Positions 52,796-61,410 of a stretch of 64,000 nucleotides of DNA are shown here, piece by piece (the stretch's first letter is position 1; every line of letters starts with the position of its first letter). Source of the stretch: G963674685 sp963674685 (GTDB lineage Bacteria; Lernaellota; Lernaellaia; JACKCT01); the NCBI GenBank assembly GCA_963674685.2, contig CAXXWT010000004.1, positions 62,001 through 126,000 on the forward strand, in the 5' to 3' direction. The notes beneath the pieces were generated by a model that had not been told where the DNA came from, made no database searches, and worked only from the letters and a program-made list of their open reading frames with translations. Both the position numbers and the translations under genes were made by a program.

Positions 52796-54058
52796 ATGCC
52801 GGCGAAACGAATCCATCGATTGCTGCTTATCGTTTCCATCCTGCTTCTTATCGCAAGTTGCGTATCAGCGATTTCCTGCGGAGACGATGATGACGACAAC
52901 AACTCCGCCGACGTTGACGATGACGATACGGCTTCGCCTGATGACGACGCCGACGACGACGCCGACGACGATGAAGTGGATGACGATACGGTTTCGCCTG
53001 ACGACGACGCGCCGGACGGACCGCTGGTTTTCGTGCAGTTTACGGATATCCATCAAAGCCGCGGCAGCCACACCAACAAGGGTCAGTATGAAAACTGGCT
53101 TAAGAGCCTGACCTATGTTCGCGACGTGGTGACGCCGGAGTTCGTGGTTGCGACAGGAGACCTGACCGACGGCGCGGGGCCGTTCGGCCAGACGACGGCG
53201 GACTGGGAAGATTATCACAACGCCGTGGTCGACGCGGGCTACACGACGGACGATTACTACGACATGCCGGGCAATCACGACGGGCACAACGACGATGATT
53301 TTTCTTATTACCTGGAATACGGCGTCAGCGGCGCAATCACGCATGCCTGGCAGCGGCAGTGGAATGACTACGAATACGCTTTTGTCGCCACGCAAACCGC
53401 GCAGCCGGATTCCATGGAGGGTGTGTTCAGGCTCAGTACGTACAACTGGACGGATGAGCAACTGGCTCTGGTCGAGGATGCCGATCATATATTTGTGTTT
53501 GCGCATCACAACAGTTTCATCGTTCCCGACGCGGGGCTGTTGGGTTCAGGCGGCCTTCTGGACACGTACGACGTCACCGCCATGGTTGCGGGGCACAGGC
53601 ATCTGGACATGGAAATCACGGACAACGAAACGCGCTTTATCAAAACCGCGGCGCACTATTTGGGAATGCCCGATTCCGATGACGGCTGGATGCGGATTTT
53701 CGTTTTATCCGGCTCTACGTGGGCCTGCGCGGCAAAATACGTTGTGGATCGCGGCCCGCAGGTGATCATCACCAGCCCGCAGGCAAAGCGCCTTGCCGTA
53801 GCGCGTAATCCCGAAGGACACATCGTCGGCGGCGAAACGACGATCACCGCCATGGCTTTCGGCGAGGGCGACATCACGTTGACGGCGAAGGTGGATGACT
53901 CACCGCCTGCGGAAATGGATACGGAAGACGGACGCGTGTTCACGATGTCGTTTGATTTCGGCGCCGCGCCGGCCGGTGAACACACAATCCGAGTCGAAGA
54001 TCCGAACAGGATCAACAACGTCAACGGCGTGGATTCGATTAAAGTCGTGTCGGAGTGA
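52796..54058 (+). CDS. Poly-Asp exported metallophosphoesterase
   Basis: 420 residues. Signal sequence and Cys (VSAISCGDDDD), about 45 residues of Asp-rich linker with two TxSPDDD units, then a calcineurin-type metallophosphoesterase. Its metal-ligand motifs are FTDIHQ, GDLTDG, GNHDGH, FAHHN and AGHRH. A C-terminal beta-sandwich follows (ITAMAFGEGDITLTAKVDDS). Substrate unknown; nucleotides, phospholipids or sugar phosphates are possible for this fold. It ends 3 bases before the convergent heparinase-like gene. Confidence 0.83.
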   Translation: MPAKRIHRLLLIVSILLLIASCVSAISCGDDDDDNNSADVDDDDTASPDDDADDDADDDEVDDDTVSPDDDAPDGPLVFVQFTDIHQSRGSHTNKGQYENWLKSLTYVRDVVTPEFVVATGDLTDGAGPFGQTTADWEDYHNAVVDAGYTTDDYYDMPGNHDGHNDDDFSYYLEYGVSGAITHAWQRQWNDYEYAFVATQTAQPDSMEGVFRLSTYNWTDEQLALVEDADHIFVFAHHNSFIVPDAGLLGSGGLLDTYDVTAMVAGHRHLDMEITDNETRFIKTAAHYLGMPDSDDGWMRIFVLSGSTWACAAKYVVDRGPQVIITSPQAKRLAVARNPEGHIVGGETTITAMAFGEGDITLTAKVDDSPPAEMDTEDGRVFTMSFDFGAAPAGEHTIRVEDPNRINNVNGVDSIKVVSE

Positions 54059-54061
54059 TAA

Positions 54062-56338
54062 TCAGCGCCGTTTAAGTCTCGACGGGTCGATCGGTTCGGC
54101 CTGCATCCGAACGCCCGTGGTCATGCGCACGCCTTCCTCTTTTTCCAGGTCGAATTCGAAATCGTCGCCGGTCCAGCGGATCAGCACGCGCCCCGTATCT
54201 TGAAAAGCCCAGGGGCGTTTTTCGCCGATGCAGATCGCGCCGTCGCCGTCAAGAAAGACCTCCCCGGCCTCCAGGGTGGAGCTTCCGGGAATCATGAGGG
54301 TTTGCGCCGTGGTCTTCACGTCGAAAAGGCCGGTCTGCTCGGCGCTGAAAGCGCGAACCCGGTTTTCGGATTGCGCCAGAACGAAATCGCTTTGCTCGCC
54401 GTCAACGCGCGCGGCGATCATTTTGTCATCTCCGATCCAGGTTACGTCCCGGGGCGTTTCGCCGGTTTGCGCGTAAGGTATGGCGATGCTCAATAAACGC
54501 CCGTGCTTCGTCGTGTTCACGTCGCGGATGTCCAGGCTGTTATGTTCGATCATCTGCATCCACTGGAAGCTGTGGATATTGACCAAAACCTCCGCCGCCG
54601 TCGCGCCCGCCGCCGAAGCCACGTGCACGCGCACCGCCGATTCGCCGGGCATCCAGATGCCGCCGTCTTCGGTCTGCGTGAAGGTGAAACCCGAATCGCC
54701 TCCGGCTTGCCCGTGCCACAGGACGCCGAAATTCCGGGCGGTGTCGGATGTCATATCGTCGGCCACGATCAGGTAATCGTTGTCGGCCCAGAAAACCGTT
54801 CTTTTGAAATCCGCGTTCTTCCAGGAGCTTTCGCCGGTGACGAAAGGCGCGGCCGCGTCGGTCATGCCGTCGGTGATGAAAGCATCTTCCGCGTTGGGCA
54901 ACAGGTCGATGGGCGTCGGAGGCGCGTTGCCGTCGACGGTGGGGACGTTGTGATGCTCCCCGCGTCGCACCACTTCGTGTTCCTCCCAGGCGATGTAGCC
55001 AGGATCCAGGAGCAGGTATTCACCCCGGGCGAAGTAGGACAAGGAGATGTTGTCGGCGTGTTCGTGTCCCCCGCCGGCCTCTCGGGGCCGGCCGTTTTCC
55101 GCGATAAAGGCCGCCCAGGAATCATCGGCGGCCCAGCCGGAACGGAAAAAGGCGTTGCCGTCGCCGGGCATGATGAAATTCGGGCCGAAGGTATCGTCCG
55201 GCGGCGCGGCTTCCACCGTATCGTCGTAAAACGCCACGGTCTCCACGCTCAGATCGCTGCAATGCGTCGTGAACAGGGGATTGAAATCATCGCTTAACCA
55301 GTCCCACGCCAGTAGGCCGTCGTTGTATCGGGCGGACACCATCCCGTTGAAGTATCCCGTCGGATGGGAGTCGTCCAGGGCCGGGGTTGCGCCGTCGGGC
55401 CGCCTCGATTTGACCTTCCACAAATGCGTGGCGTAGTTTTTCGGATGATCCATGGGGTTGACGATATCGTAATCGCTCCACGTGCAATTGGGGCCGATCA
55501 GGCACAGATCCCGTCTCTTCAATGTCGTGTCCTCGCCGATAAGGCGGTCGTAACTCATAAACGCCGGCAAGTGATTGACGGCCGAATAATCGGCGTACGA
55601 AGGGCCTTCGGCCACGGCGCCGCCGTCCGTGGTCTGCACGTCGAATACCACGTAATAGGCCTCGCTCATTCCCCAGTTGAACCACTTGTCGGCCTCCGTG
55701 TGCTGGTTGAACACCATGCCCGCGGCGGCAAAGGCGGCGGCTGTTTTTGTGCGGTGGTTGTTTTCGTGAACCATCAGGGCGGAAGCCAGGATGTCCACGT
55801 AATCATGATACAGTGTAGAGATCATGCCGGCCAGGTGCGCTTCGATGTCCGCCAGACGCTGCGCGTCGATCAGGCCGGTCCCAGCCAGGATGTCATAGGC
55901 GTAGCAATAGCCTTCCACCGCTTCGGCAATGTGGATGTCGCTGCCGATCAAAATGGTGATATCCCCGCCGAAATCCGGCGCCGAAGCCTCCAAGGCCTGC
56001 GCGGCCCGGTCGGCCGTGTCCGCGTCCTGGTCGATCCAGGCCACGAAAGCGGCGGATTTGGCGATGTTCGCCAGAGAATATTCCCGGCTGGCGTTGTATG
56101 GATCAGGGGGCTCGGCGGAAAAGCTCCCGTTGGCCCGGCTTCGGATATGGTTCATCAGCGTGGTGTAAGGCCAGCGATCGAGGCGTTCCTGGATCGCGGG
56201 CAGATCGTCGGCGTCGAAGAGCATGCGGGGGTACTGCGTAATCTCGGAATGCCAGGCCCCGGTGGGTTCGGGATCCGCGTGGGAAAAGGCGGGCAAAACG
56301 ACTAGAAAGATGGTGAGGATAAATATCAGGCGGCGCAT
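54062..56338 (-). CDS. Exported heparinase II/III-like protein
   Basis: 758 residues. Signal peptide (PAFSHADPE), an alpha/alpha-toroid domain (about 60-380; VHENNHRTKTAAAFAAAGM) and a heparinase II/III-type beta-sandwich with HEHADNISLSYFARGEYLLL and DPGYI. The His in that motif is the hallmark of the family. Such lyases cut uronic-acid polysaccharides (heparan, alginate and others); the substrate is not inferable. GGAGG precedes ATG 56338; the longer frame is not supported. No poly-Asp segment, unlike its neighbours. Confidence 0.83.
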   Translation of the reverse strand: MRRLIFILTIFLVVLPAFSHADPEPTGAWHSEITQYPRMLFDADDLPAIQERLDRWPYTTLMNHIRSRANGSFSAEPPDPYNASREYSLANIAKSAAFVAWIDQDADTADRAAQALEASAPDFGGDITILIGSDIHIAEAVEGYCYAYDILAGTGLIDAQRLADIEAHLAGMISTLYHDYVDILASALMVHENNHRTKTAAAFAAAGMVFNQHTEADKWFNWGMSEAYYVVFDVQTTDGGAVAEGPSYADYSAVNHLPAFMSYDRLIGEDTTLKRRDLCLIGPNCTWSDYDIVNPMDHPKNYATHLWKVKSRRPDGATPALDDSHPTGYFNGMVSARYNDGLLAWDWLSDDFNPLFTTHCSDLSVETVAFYDDTVEAAPPDDTFGPNFIMPGDGNAFFRSGWAADDSWAAFIAENGRPREAGGGHEHADNISLSYFARGEYLLLDPGYIAWEEHEVVRRGEHHNVPTVDGNAPPTPIDLLPNAEDAFITDGMTDAAAPFVTGESSWKNADFKRTVFWADNDYLIVADDMTSDTARNFGVLWHGQAGGDSGFTFTQTEDGGIWMPGESAVRVHVASAAGATAAEVLVNIHSFQWMQMIEHNSLDIRDVNTTKHGRLLSIAIPYAQTGETPRDVTWIGDDKMIAARVDGEQSDFVLAQSENRVRAFSAEQTGLFDVKTTAQTLMIPGSSTLEAGEVFLDGDGAICIGEKRPWAFQDTGRVLIRWTGDDFEFDLEKEEGVRMTTGVRMQAEPIDPSRLKRR

Positions 56339-56656
56339 AACGGCATCCTCCGAAAATGTAGATAACTTACCTTGAAAATCGCAACGCACAACGGCAATCA
56401 TTTCATCAACGGCCCGGGATTTCAAGAATGAAAATATTTTTCATCGCTTTTAGCGGGCTTGCATTTGATATATGAAAAATGGATAATTGAGATAACGGAA
56501 AGAAAACGGCCAAAACGACGATATTTGCAGGCGGCGATGAAGGCAAAAAAATCCGTTCGATTTTCAATTTTTATTCCATGAAGAAATAGCAAAAGGGGCA
56601 TGATGAGGGTTTATGCGCGCTCGTTTTGCGGCATTTTCAATCTGGGAGGAACCACC
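56339..56656. other. Divergent intergenic region
   Basis: 318 bases between divergently transcribed genes, AT-richer than its surroundings, expected to hold both promoters. I see no convincing -35/-10 pair, palindrome or RNA element in it. Confidence 0.4.
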
Positions 56657-57451
56657 ATGAAATTTATAAGTTATCCTGCAATCATCATTTGCCTTTTATT
56701 CGGCGCCTCTTTGGCGGCGGCGCAAAATCAGGACCCGGCAACGGGGGAGATCCTTCAGGATGCTTCCCTGGCCGATCGGGCGCCGGGTTTTCATGCGGAG
56801 GTTGAACCCACGTCTCCCAATGCGATTGCGCCTTTAACGGAATACGAGTTTTCCTTCGTAGTCGCCAACACCAGCAACGATTCTTATTATCAGCGCTGGA
56901 TCGGGATCGTGGATCTCTTTCTGCCGAGTTTGAACTACGTGGTCGACACAAGCCGCGTTTCGGAGCCCGACGGCCTGCACGACGGCGTGTGGGAATTTGC
57001 CTATAGCCAGTCTTTCGGCCGGCAGCAGCTCACCTGGAGAAACCTGGGGATGTGGCGCATTTTTTACGGCGATATTCGTGAAGGCGAACAGCTTGAGTTT
57101 TCCTTCGTCGCCATGACCGACGATGTTCCATCCGGAGTATTCAACTGGAGAGCAACGGCCGACAGCGGCGAAATCGATACCGGCTATTTTGTCATCGGCG
57201 AAGGAGATGACGACGCGGATGATGATGACGATGATGACGATACTCATCCTCTTAACGACGACGCGGATGACGATACGGCTTCGCCTGATGATGATACCGA
57301 GTATGCGGGTAATGACGACGCGGGAACCGACGATGACAGCTGGAATCATGACGACGACCAATTCGGACAATTGGACGATGATGACGACAACGAAGATTCC
57401 GATAGCGGTGATGAAGATATCACCGGCGCGTCTTCGGGTTGCGGTTGTTGA
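56657..57451 (+). CDS. Exported protein with Asp-rich tail and C-terminal GCGC
   Basis: 264 residues. Signal peptide (SLAAAQNQ), a beta-sandwich domain of about 140 residues (YEFSFVVANTSNDSYYQRW, QLEFSFVAMTDDVPSG) resembling DUF11/CARDB-like Ig folds, then a tail of about 80 residues rich in Asp with DDDTASPDDD. The chain ends in SSGCGC. The acidic linker is at the C-terminus here rather than after a lipobox, and the terminal cysteines could serve attachment or disulfides. GGGAGG precedes ATG 56657. Confidence 0.72.
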   Translation: MKFISYPAIIICLLFGASLAAAQNQDPATGEILQDASLADRAPGFHAEVEPTSPNAIAPLTEYEFSFVVANTSNDSYYQRWIGIVDLFLPSLNYVVDTSRVSEPDGLHDGVWEFAYSQSFGRQQLTWRNLGMWRIFYGDIREGEQLEFSFVAMTDDVPSGVFNWRATADSGEIDTGYFVIGEGDDDADDDDDDDDTHPLNDDADDDTASPDDDTEYAGNDDAGTDDDSWNHDDDQFGQLDDDDDNEDSDSGDEDITGASSGCGC

Positions 57452-57517
57452 TGTGGATTATTCGTCTGCCTGATAAGCGGGCGTGCATTGAATTTGTAAT
57501 CAGATCAAAATGAAATA

Positions 57518-57544
57518 GAGCCCGCCGCCAGGCGGGCGGCTCTC
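57518..57544. repeat. Palindromic REP-type element downstream of the second RAYT
   Basis: GAGCCCGCCGCCAGGCGGGC and GGCTCTC form a near-perfect palindrome that also matches, inverted, the element at 57996-58022 on the other side of the gene. Confidence 0.75.
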
Positions 57545-57546
57545 CT

Positions 57547-57981
57547 TCATCTCACAATCAATCCGTGTTTTTTTAAAAGAGCCATCCATTCTTTCTGAAA
57601 CGACCGCTTGCGATGATGTTCCGTTTGCCTATTTACGTAATCGCGCACCTGCATCAAATTCGACGCGCTCACGGAAAACGCGCCGTATCCCGCCTGCCAC
57701 GCGAATTTCTCCGCGCCGTCGAATGTTTCATGAAACCATCGCGATGAATTCGCCTTCAAATCCCTGACAAGAGTCGGAACCGTAATTTTCGGGTTCGGTG
57801 AAAGAAGCATATGCATATGATCCGATGCGCCGCTGATGGCGTGAACGACGCATTGGCGATCCTTGGCGACAGAATCCAGGTATCCGCAAAGGCGCGGCAG
57901 AATATCGCGTTTAATCCACGGCATGCGGTTTTTTGTTCCAAATACAATATGTAAATGAACGGAAATATATGATTGCGCCAT
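57547..57981 (-). CDS. REP-associated/IS200-type Y1 transposase (second copy)
   Basis: 144 residues. HUH motif in SDHMHMLLS, WQAGYGAFSVSAS region and QTEHHRKRSFQKEW tail, the same layout as the protein at 18263-18709 but clearly diverged. Related palindromes lie on both sides, as for a RAYT. The gene looks intact. Confidence 0.83.
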   Translation of the reverse strand: MAQSYISVHLHIVFGTKNRMPWIKRDILPRLCGYLDSVAKDRQCVVHAISGASDHMHMLLSPNPKITVPTLVRDLKANSSRWFHETFDGAEKFAWQAGYGAFSVSASNLMQVRDYVNRQTEHHRKRSFQKEWMALLKKHGLIVR

Positions 57982-57995
57982 TTGTTATTCCGATC

Positions 57996-58073
57996 AGAGC
58001 CGCCCGCCATGCGGCGGGCTCGTTTACGAGGTTTTTCGATTCCTTAACCACAGGGCTTCCGCCCTGGGCTAAA
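57996..58073. repeat. REP-type palindromes upstream of the second RAYT
   Basis: AGAGCCGCCCGCCATGCGGC plus GGGCTCG (57996-58022), then CAGGGCTTCCGCCCTG (58051-58066), both self-complementary. A third GC-rich palindrome (GCCCGCCTGACGACGGGC) follows at about 58083-58100. Confidence 0.72.
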
Positions 58074-58102
58074 GCATGAGTCGCCCGCCTGACGACGGGC
58101 CC

Positions 58103-58155
58103 GCACAGCCGAGGGCGGTCGCTCGACCTTGAGGCTCTCGACAGGCTGTGCCACA
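58103..58155. repeat. 52-bp dispersed repeat (copy 1)
   Basis: CACAGCCGAGGGCGGTCGCT ... GACAGGCTGTGCCACAC. The exact reverse complement is found at 63456-63507. The segment has short complementary ends (CACAGCC and GGCTGTG), so it can fold as a hairpin. Confidence 0.88.
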
Positions 58156-58162
58156 CACGTCT

Positions 58163-58233
58163 ACAGGGCCAATATCCACCCGCTTACTCATTCGCCTTCG
58201 CTGACGCTTCAGGCGAATCTGTCGTGCGCGGCT
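58163..58233. repeat. Dispersed repeat, copy B
   Basis: CAGGGCC, ATATCCACCCGCTTACTC and CATTCGCCTTCGCTGACGC in order, then GGCGAATCTG. The same module recurs at 58427-58505 and, in part, at 58545-58621 and inverted at 47921-47985. Confidence 0.8.
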
Positions 58234-58287
58234 TGTGTTTGTTTCGCCCTGCGGGCTCGCACAGGCGGGGGCGCCTGTGCCACACAC

Positions 58288-58365
58288 GTCTACAGGGCCG
58301 AAGCCATGTACCTTTCACCCGGGCATGTCTACAGGGCCGAAGCCATGTACCTTTCGCCCGGGCAC
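58288..58365. repeat. 39-bp tandem duplication
   Basis: GTCTACAGGGCCGAAGCCAT plus GTACCTTTCRCCCGGGCAY occurs at 58288-58326 and 58327-58365, differing at two positions. Confidence 0.88.
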
Positions 58366-58426
58366 GTCATGTGTGGCACACCCGCCCTCGGGTGTGAAAG
58401 GAATGTCTTACAACCACATTTAGTTG

Positions 58427-58621
58427 CAGGGCCGATATCCACCCGCTTACTCATTCGCCTTCGCTGACGCTTCAGGCGAATCTGCCGTGCGCGGCTCTGT
58501 TCTAATCACTGGCCCCCAATCACTGGCCACTAACCACTGGCCGCTCATGACCCGCTTACTCATTCGCCTTCGCTGACGCTTCAGGCGAATCTGCCGTGCG
58601 CGGCTCTGTTCTAATCACTGG
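58427..58621. repeat. Dispersed repeat, copies C and D
   Basis: Two near-identical blocks (about 58427-58510 and 58545-58621) share CCCGCTTACTCATTCGCC, TTCGCTGACGCTTCAGGCG and TGCGCGGCTCTGTTCTAATC. They are separated and followed by ACTGGCC/ACTAACC short repeats (to 58675). The 685-base gap 57982-58666 consists almost entirely of these repeats. Confidence 0.85.
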
Positions 58622-58666
58622 TCGCTAGCCACTAACCGCTAGCCACTGGCCACTAGTCACTAACCA

Positions 58667-61168
58667 CTACTCACTATAGTTCACTTCGACAGTCAGCGTC
58701 TGCTCGGGTGCGGCGGTCTGGGCCGGGAGTTTGGCCCGGGCTCGTCCCCACTCGGTTTCGATTTCCGGGTCGACTTCGGCTCCGTTGACGTAAACGCTTT
58801 GGATCTGCCCGGCGATGGAAACGACGGCGTCCACGTTGATTTCGCCGTCGGGGCTTTCAACGATCAGGGTGCGCGTTTGTCCGTCATCCTCCACGCGGAC
58901 ATCGATATTTTTATCCGCCAGCACGATGTCTTTCATGGAGGCGAATTCCCATCCTTCCGGCAGGTGCGGGGCCAGGGCGATGCGGTTGTCGACCGCGTCG
59001 AGTTCAAGGCCGAAAAGATATTGAATCTGCGCCGCGCCGTTGAGGCCGCCTTCCCAGGAGCGGAAGCGCGCCGTCAGATCGGACACCGCGCCGAGGGCTT
59101 CGTAGAGATACATGAAGCGGCTGAAGTCATCGACGATCTGCCCTTCGCTGACCACGCCGGAGGTGTGGTAAAAGTCGTCGTAAAGGGTGAAGGCTTTTTC
59201 GGCCATGGGATGATCGATCCGCGCGAGATTGTCGAGAGTGTAACCGTAGTTCATTCCCGTCAGAGCGCCTTCGGAAAATCCCAGGAGGATGCCCATCCAG
59301 TTGTAGTTGGGATGCAGGGGCGTGTGCATCAGGCCGTCTTCGCGCCCGAGTTCGTTCCACGTGTTCACCACGTTTTCCCGCGCGTGGGGATCGTCGGCAT
59401 CCATATAGCCGACCCACAGCGGTTTCGTGTTCACGTCCTCGTAAGGCCGGTCGTCGGGCTCCAGCGTGTTGATGTCGATGATAGGCGTGTAGAATCCCTT
59501 GTCTTCCAGCCAGTAATACTGCTCGGCGCACGCCCTGAAATCGGCGGCAAGCGTGTCGTACTGCTCCTCGTGCTCCGTATAACCGAAATGCTGCGCGACC
59601 CGGGCGAGAAACTCCGCCGCCGCCACGAAGAGGAAAGACGAGTTGGCGGATAAGTGCGTGTCGGCGTATTCGTCATAAACCCATTGCCCGAATCCCGCCG
59701 CCATGGCGATGCGGAATGTCTCGTCGCCGGAAAACGGCAGGAGGCATCCTTCCCGGATATTTTGATGAATGAGCGCGTGCCGCAGCATCCCATAGCGTTC
59801 TTCAAGCGGCGCCCAGTCGCCCGTAGCGTCCAGGTAAGCCTTGTAATGCAATACGAGATAACTGGGGCTTTCCGCCGCGGTGCGCCCGCTCATAACGCCC
59901 ATGTTTTCCCAGTCCGGCTGCGGTTTGTCCGGCGTGAACTCCATATCCGTGGACATGGAGTTGCTGACGCCTCCGCCTTCCAGGGCGCCCAGCCAGTAGA
60001 AGTCGATCATATCCTTGAATTCATCGGCCATGCCCATCAACGGGTAATAACGCGTGGCGCCCATGATATCACGCAGCCAGGTGCCGGTGTATTCGCTCAT
60101 TTGCGTCGTGGCGCCCCGGTCCGTGACCTGCACCTGGATCACGTAGGTCGTAGTGTCGATCAAATCGTCGAAACGCTCCGAACTGGTTTCGATGTTCGCT
60201 CCCTGCTCCATGAAATCCGTCCACCACGTGTACGTGGCGTCAAGAAGCTCGTCCATATCGGTCTGCGCGGCCTGCTCATAAATCGGCAGGGCTTCGTCGG
60301 GCAGATTGAACGCCAGAATAAAGTCAGTGGAAAACTCCTCGCCGGCCGTCAGGTATCCGATCGGCAGAGACAGAGATTTCGCGCCTTTGGCTTTCGTGCT
60401 TTCCAAATCAGTGAAACCGCCGACCATGCTGCGTACTACGTTGAAGGTATCAAAATCCTCCGGAGCGGCTTCCCGTATCGTTCCGTCTTTTATCTTGCCC
60501 ATGACGGTTTCCACGACCAGAGACAGGCCGCCCACCGTCGCGTCGCCCCGGTTTTGCACGACGAAAGTGCGGGCCAGCGTGTTTTGCAAATCCGTTCCGT
60601 CGATGCCTTCGCCGTGGGGCGCGTAGTCGATGGTCCACAACGTGAGGTCGCCGCTGTCCATGCGCGTGACGATGATGGCCGTGCCGCGCACGCGGTAAGC
60701 GTATTGATCGTCCCAGATCACGGGCGCTCCGCCTTTGAACAGATAAAAACGCTTGTCGGAGAAAAACTTCGTTTTTCGCTGATAGTTGGGTCCCGCGATG
60801 TTGTGCAGCGTATTGAAAGGCGGTTTGCACGCCACCATGGAAAAAGTCCGGCCGTTTCCGATGCCCAATCCGCCGATGTCGCGTATGGGTTGGGGATTTT
60901 CCGGATCCCAGTGCTGACTCCAGGAAGACCAGTCCAAAAGAAAAGGCCGGTCCGTCAGATATTGCGGGAGCGTGTCGTTATCGTCGTCCGCGTCATCATC
61001 CGCGTCGTCATTGACATCGTCGTCGCCCGCACCCGTGTCATCGTCGGCGTCATCATCGACATCGTCGTCCGCGGAGTCATTGTCGTCATCGTCATCGCCG
61101 CAGCCGCAGCCGAAGGTCAACGAGCCAATCAGAATGACGGCCAAAAAAAACAGTATACGTAATTTCAT
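58667..61168 (-). CDS. Large poly-Asp lipoprotein, six-hairpin-type glycoside hydrolase-like
   Basis: 833 residues. Signal peptide with cysteines (TFGCGCGDDDD), about 50 residues of Asp-rich linker, an N-terminal beta-sandwich (FLLDWSSWSQHW, IGGLGIGNGRTFSMVA) and a long alpha/alpha-barrel (about 330-740; WLRDIMGATRYYPLMG, FGQWVYDEYADTHLSANSS). A small C-terminal beta domain follows (LEGWEF-type APHLPEGWEFASM). This is the architecture of GH15/GH63/GH95-like enzymes, so a glycosidase or phosphorylase is likely. Catalytic Glu or Asp cannot be assigned by eye. GGAGG precedes ATG 61168. Confidence 0.75.
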   Translation of the reverse strand: MKLRILFFLAVILIGSLTFGCGCGDDDDDNDSADDDVDDDADDDTGAGDDDVNDDADDDADDDNDTLPQYLTDRPFLLDWSSWSQHWDPENPQPIRDIGGLGIGNGRTFSMVACKPPFNTLHNIAGPNYQRKTKFFSDKRFYLFKGGAPVIWDDQYAYRVRGTAIIVTRMDSGDLTLWTIDYAPHGEGIDGTDLQNTLARTFVVQNRGDATVGGLSLVVETVMGKIKDGTIREAAPEDFDTFNVVRSMVGGFTDLESTKAKGAKSLSLPIGYLTAGEEFSTDFILAFNLPDEALPIYEQAAQTDMDELLDATYTWWTDFMEQGANIETSSERFDDLIDTTTYVIQVQVTDRGATTQMSEYTGTWLRDIMGATRYYPLMGMADEFKDMIDFYWLGALEGGGVSNSMSTDMEFTPDKPQPDWENMGVMSGRTAAESPSYLVLHYKAYLDATGDWAPLEERYGMLRHALIHQNIREGCLLPFSGDETFRIAMAAGFGQWVYDEYADTHLSANSSFLFVAAAEFLARVAQHFGYTEHEEQYDTLAADFRACAEQYYWLEDKGFYTPIIDINTLEPDDRPYEDVNTKPLWVGYMDADDPHARENVVNTWNELGREDGLMHTPLHPNYNWMGILLGFSEGALTGMNYGYTLDNLARIDHPMAEKAFTLYDDFYHTSGVVSEGQIVDDFSRFMYLYEALGAVSDLTARFRSWEGGLNGAAQIQYLFGLELDAVDNRIALAPHLPEGWEFASMKDIVLADKNIDVRVEDDGQTRTLIVESPDGEINVDAVVSIAGQIQSVYVNGAEVDPEIETEWGRARAKLPAQTAAPEQTLTVEVNYSE

Positions 61169-61303
61169 TTCATTTCCTCCCATTAAATCATAGCCTGCGA
61201 TAATAACGAATGCGTCCGCTTTATCAATGCATATTTCACGCGCCCATTTCCGGCCGTGGATTTTAATCGCTTGCGCCACTGATGTGAGAATATCCTTTTC
61301 AGA

Positions 61304-61337
61304 AGGGTTTAGGGTCCAGGGTTTAGGGTCCAGGGTT
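61304..61337. repeat. GGGTTTAGGGTCCA tandem repeat
   Basis: Two and a half units of the 14-base motif GGGTTTAGGGTCCA, in the 240-base gap between two minus-strand genes. Confidence 0.75.
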
Positions 61338-61410
61338 CTGCAAACGTGCGTGGCGCACCCTGGCGATAACCTCTATTCAAGTTTCAGCTCAACCTCGTTT
61401 TTGGTTCGCG

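Noticed and set aside
54503..56305. Two long plus-strand frames over the heparinase-like gene
   Set aside because: Shadows of the minus-strand gene, with composition typical of antisense reading.
58129..58467. Frame encoding repeated HVYRAEAMYLSPG units
   Set aside because: Produced by the 39-bp tandem duplication and surrounding repeat DNA.
59654..61162. Plus-strand open frame of about 500 codons
   Set aside because: It is antisense to the large glycosidase-like lipoprotein; its Val/Ile-rich end is simply the complement of the Asp-rich linker. No ribosome site or family pattern.
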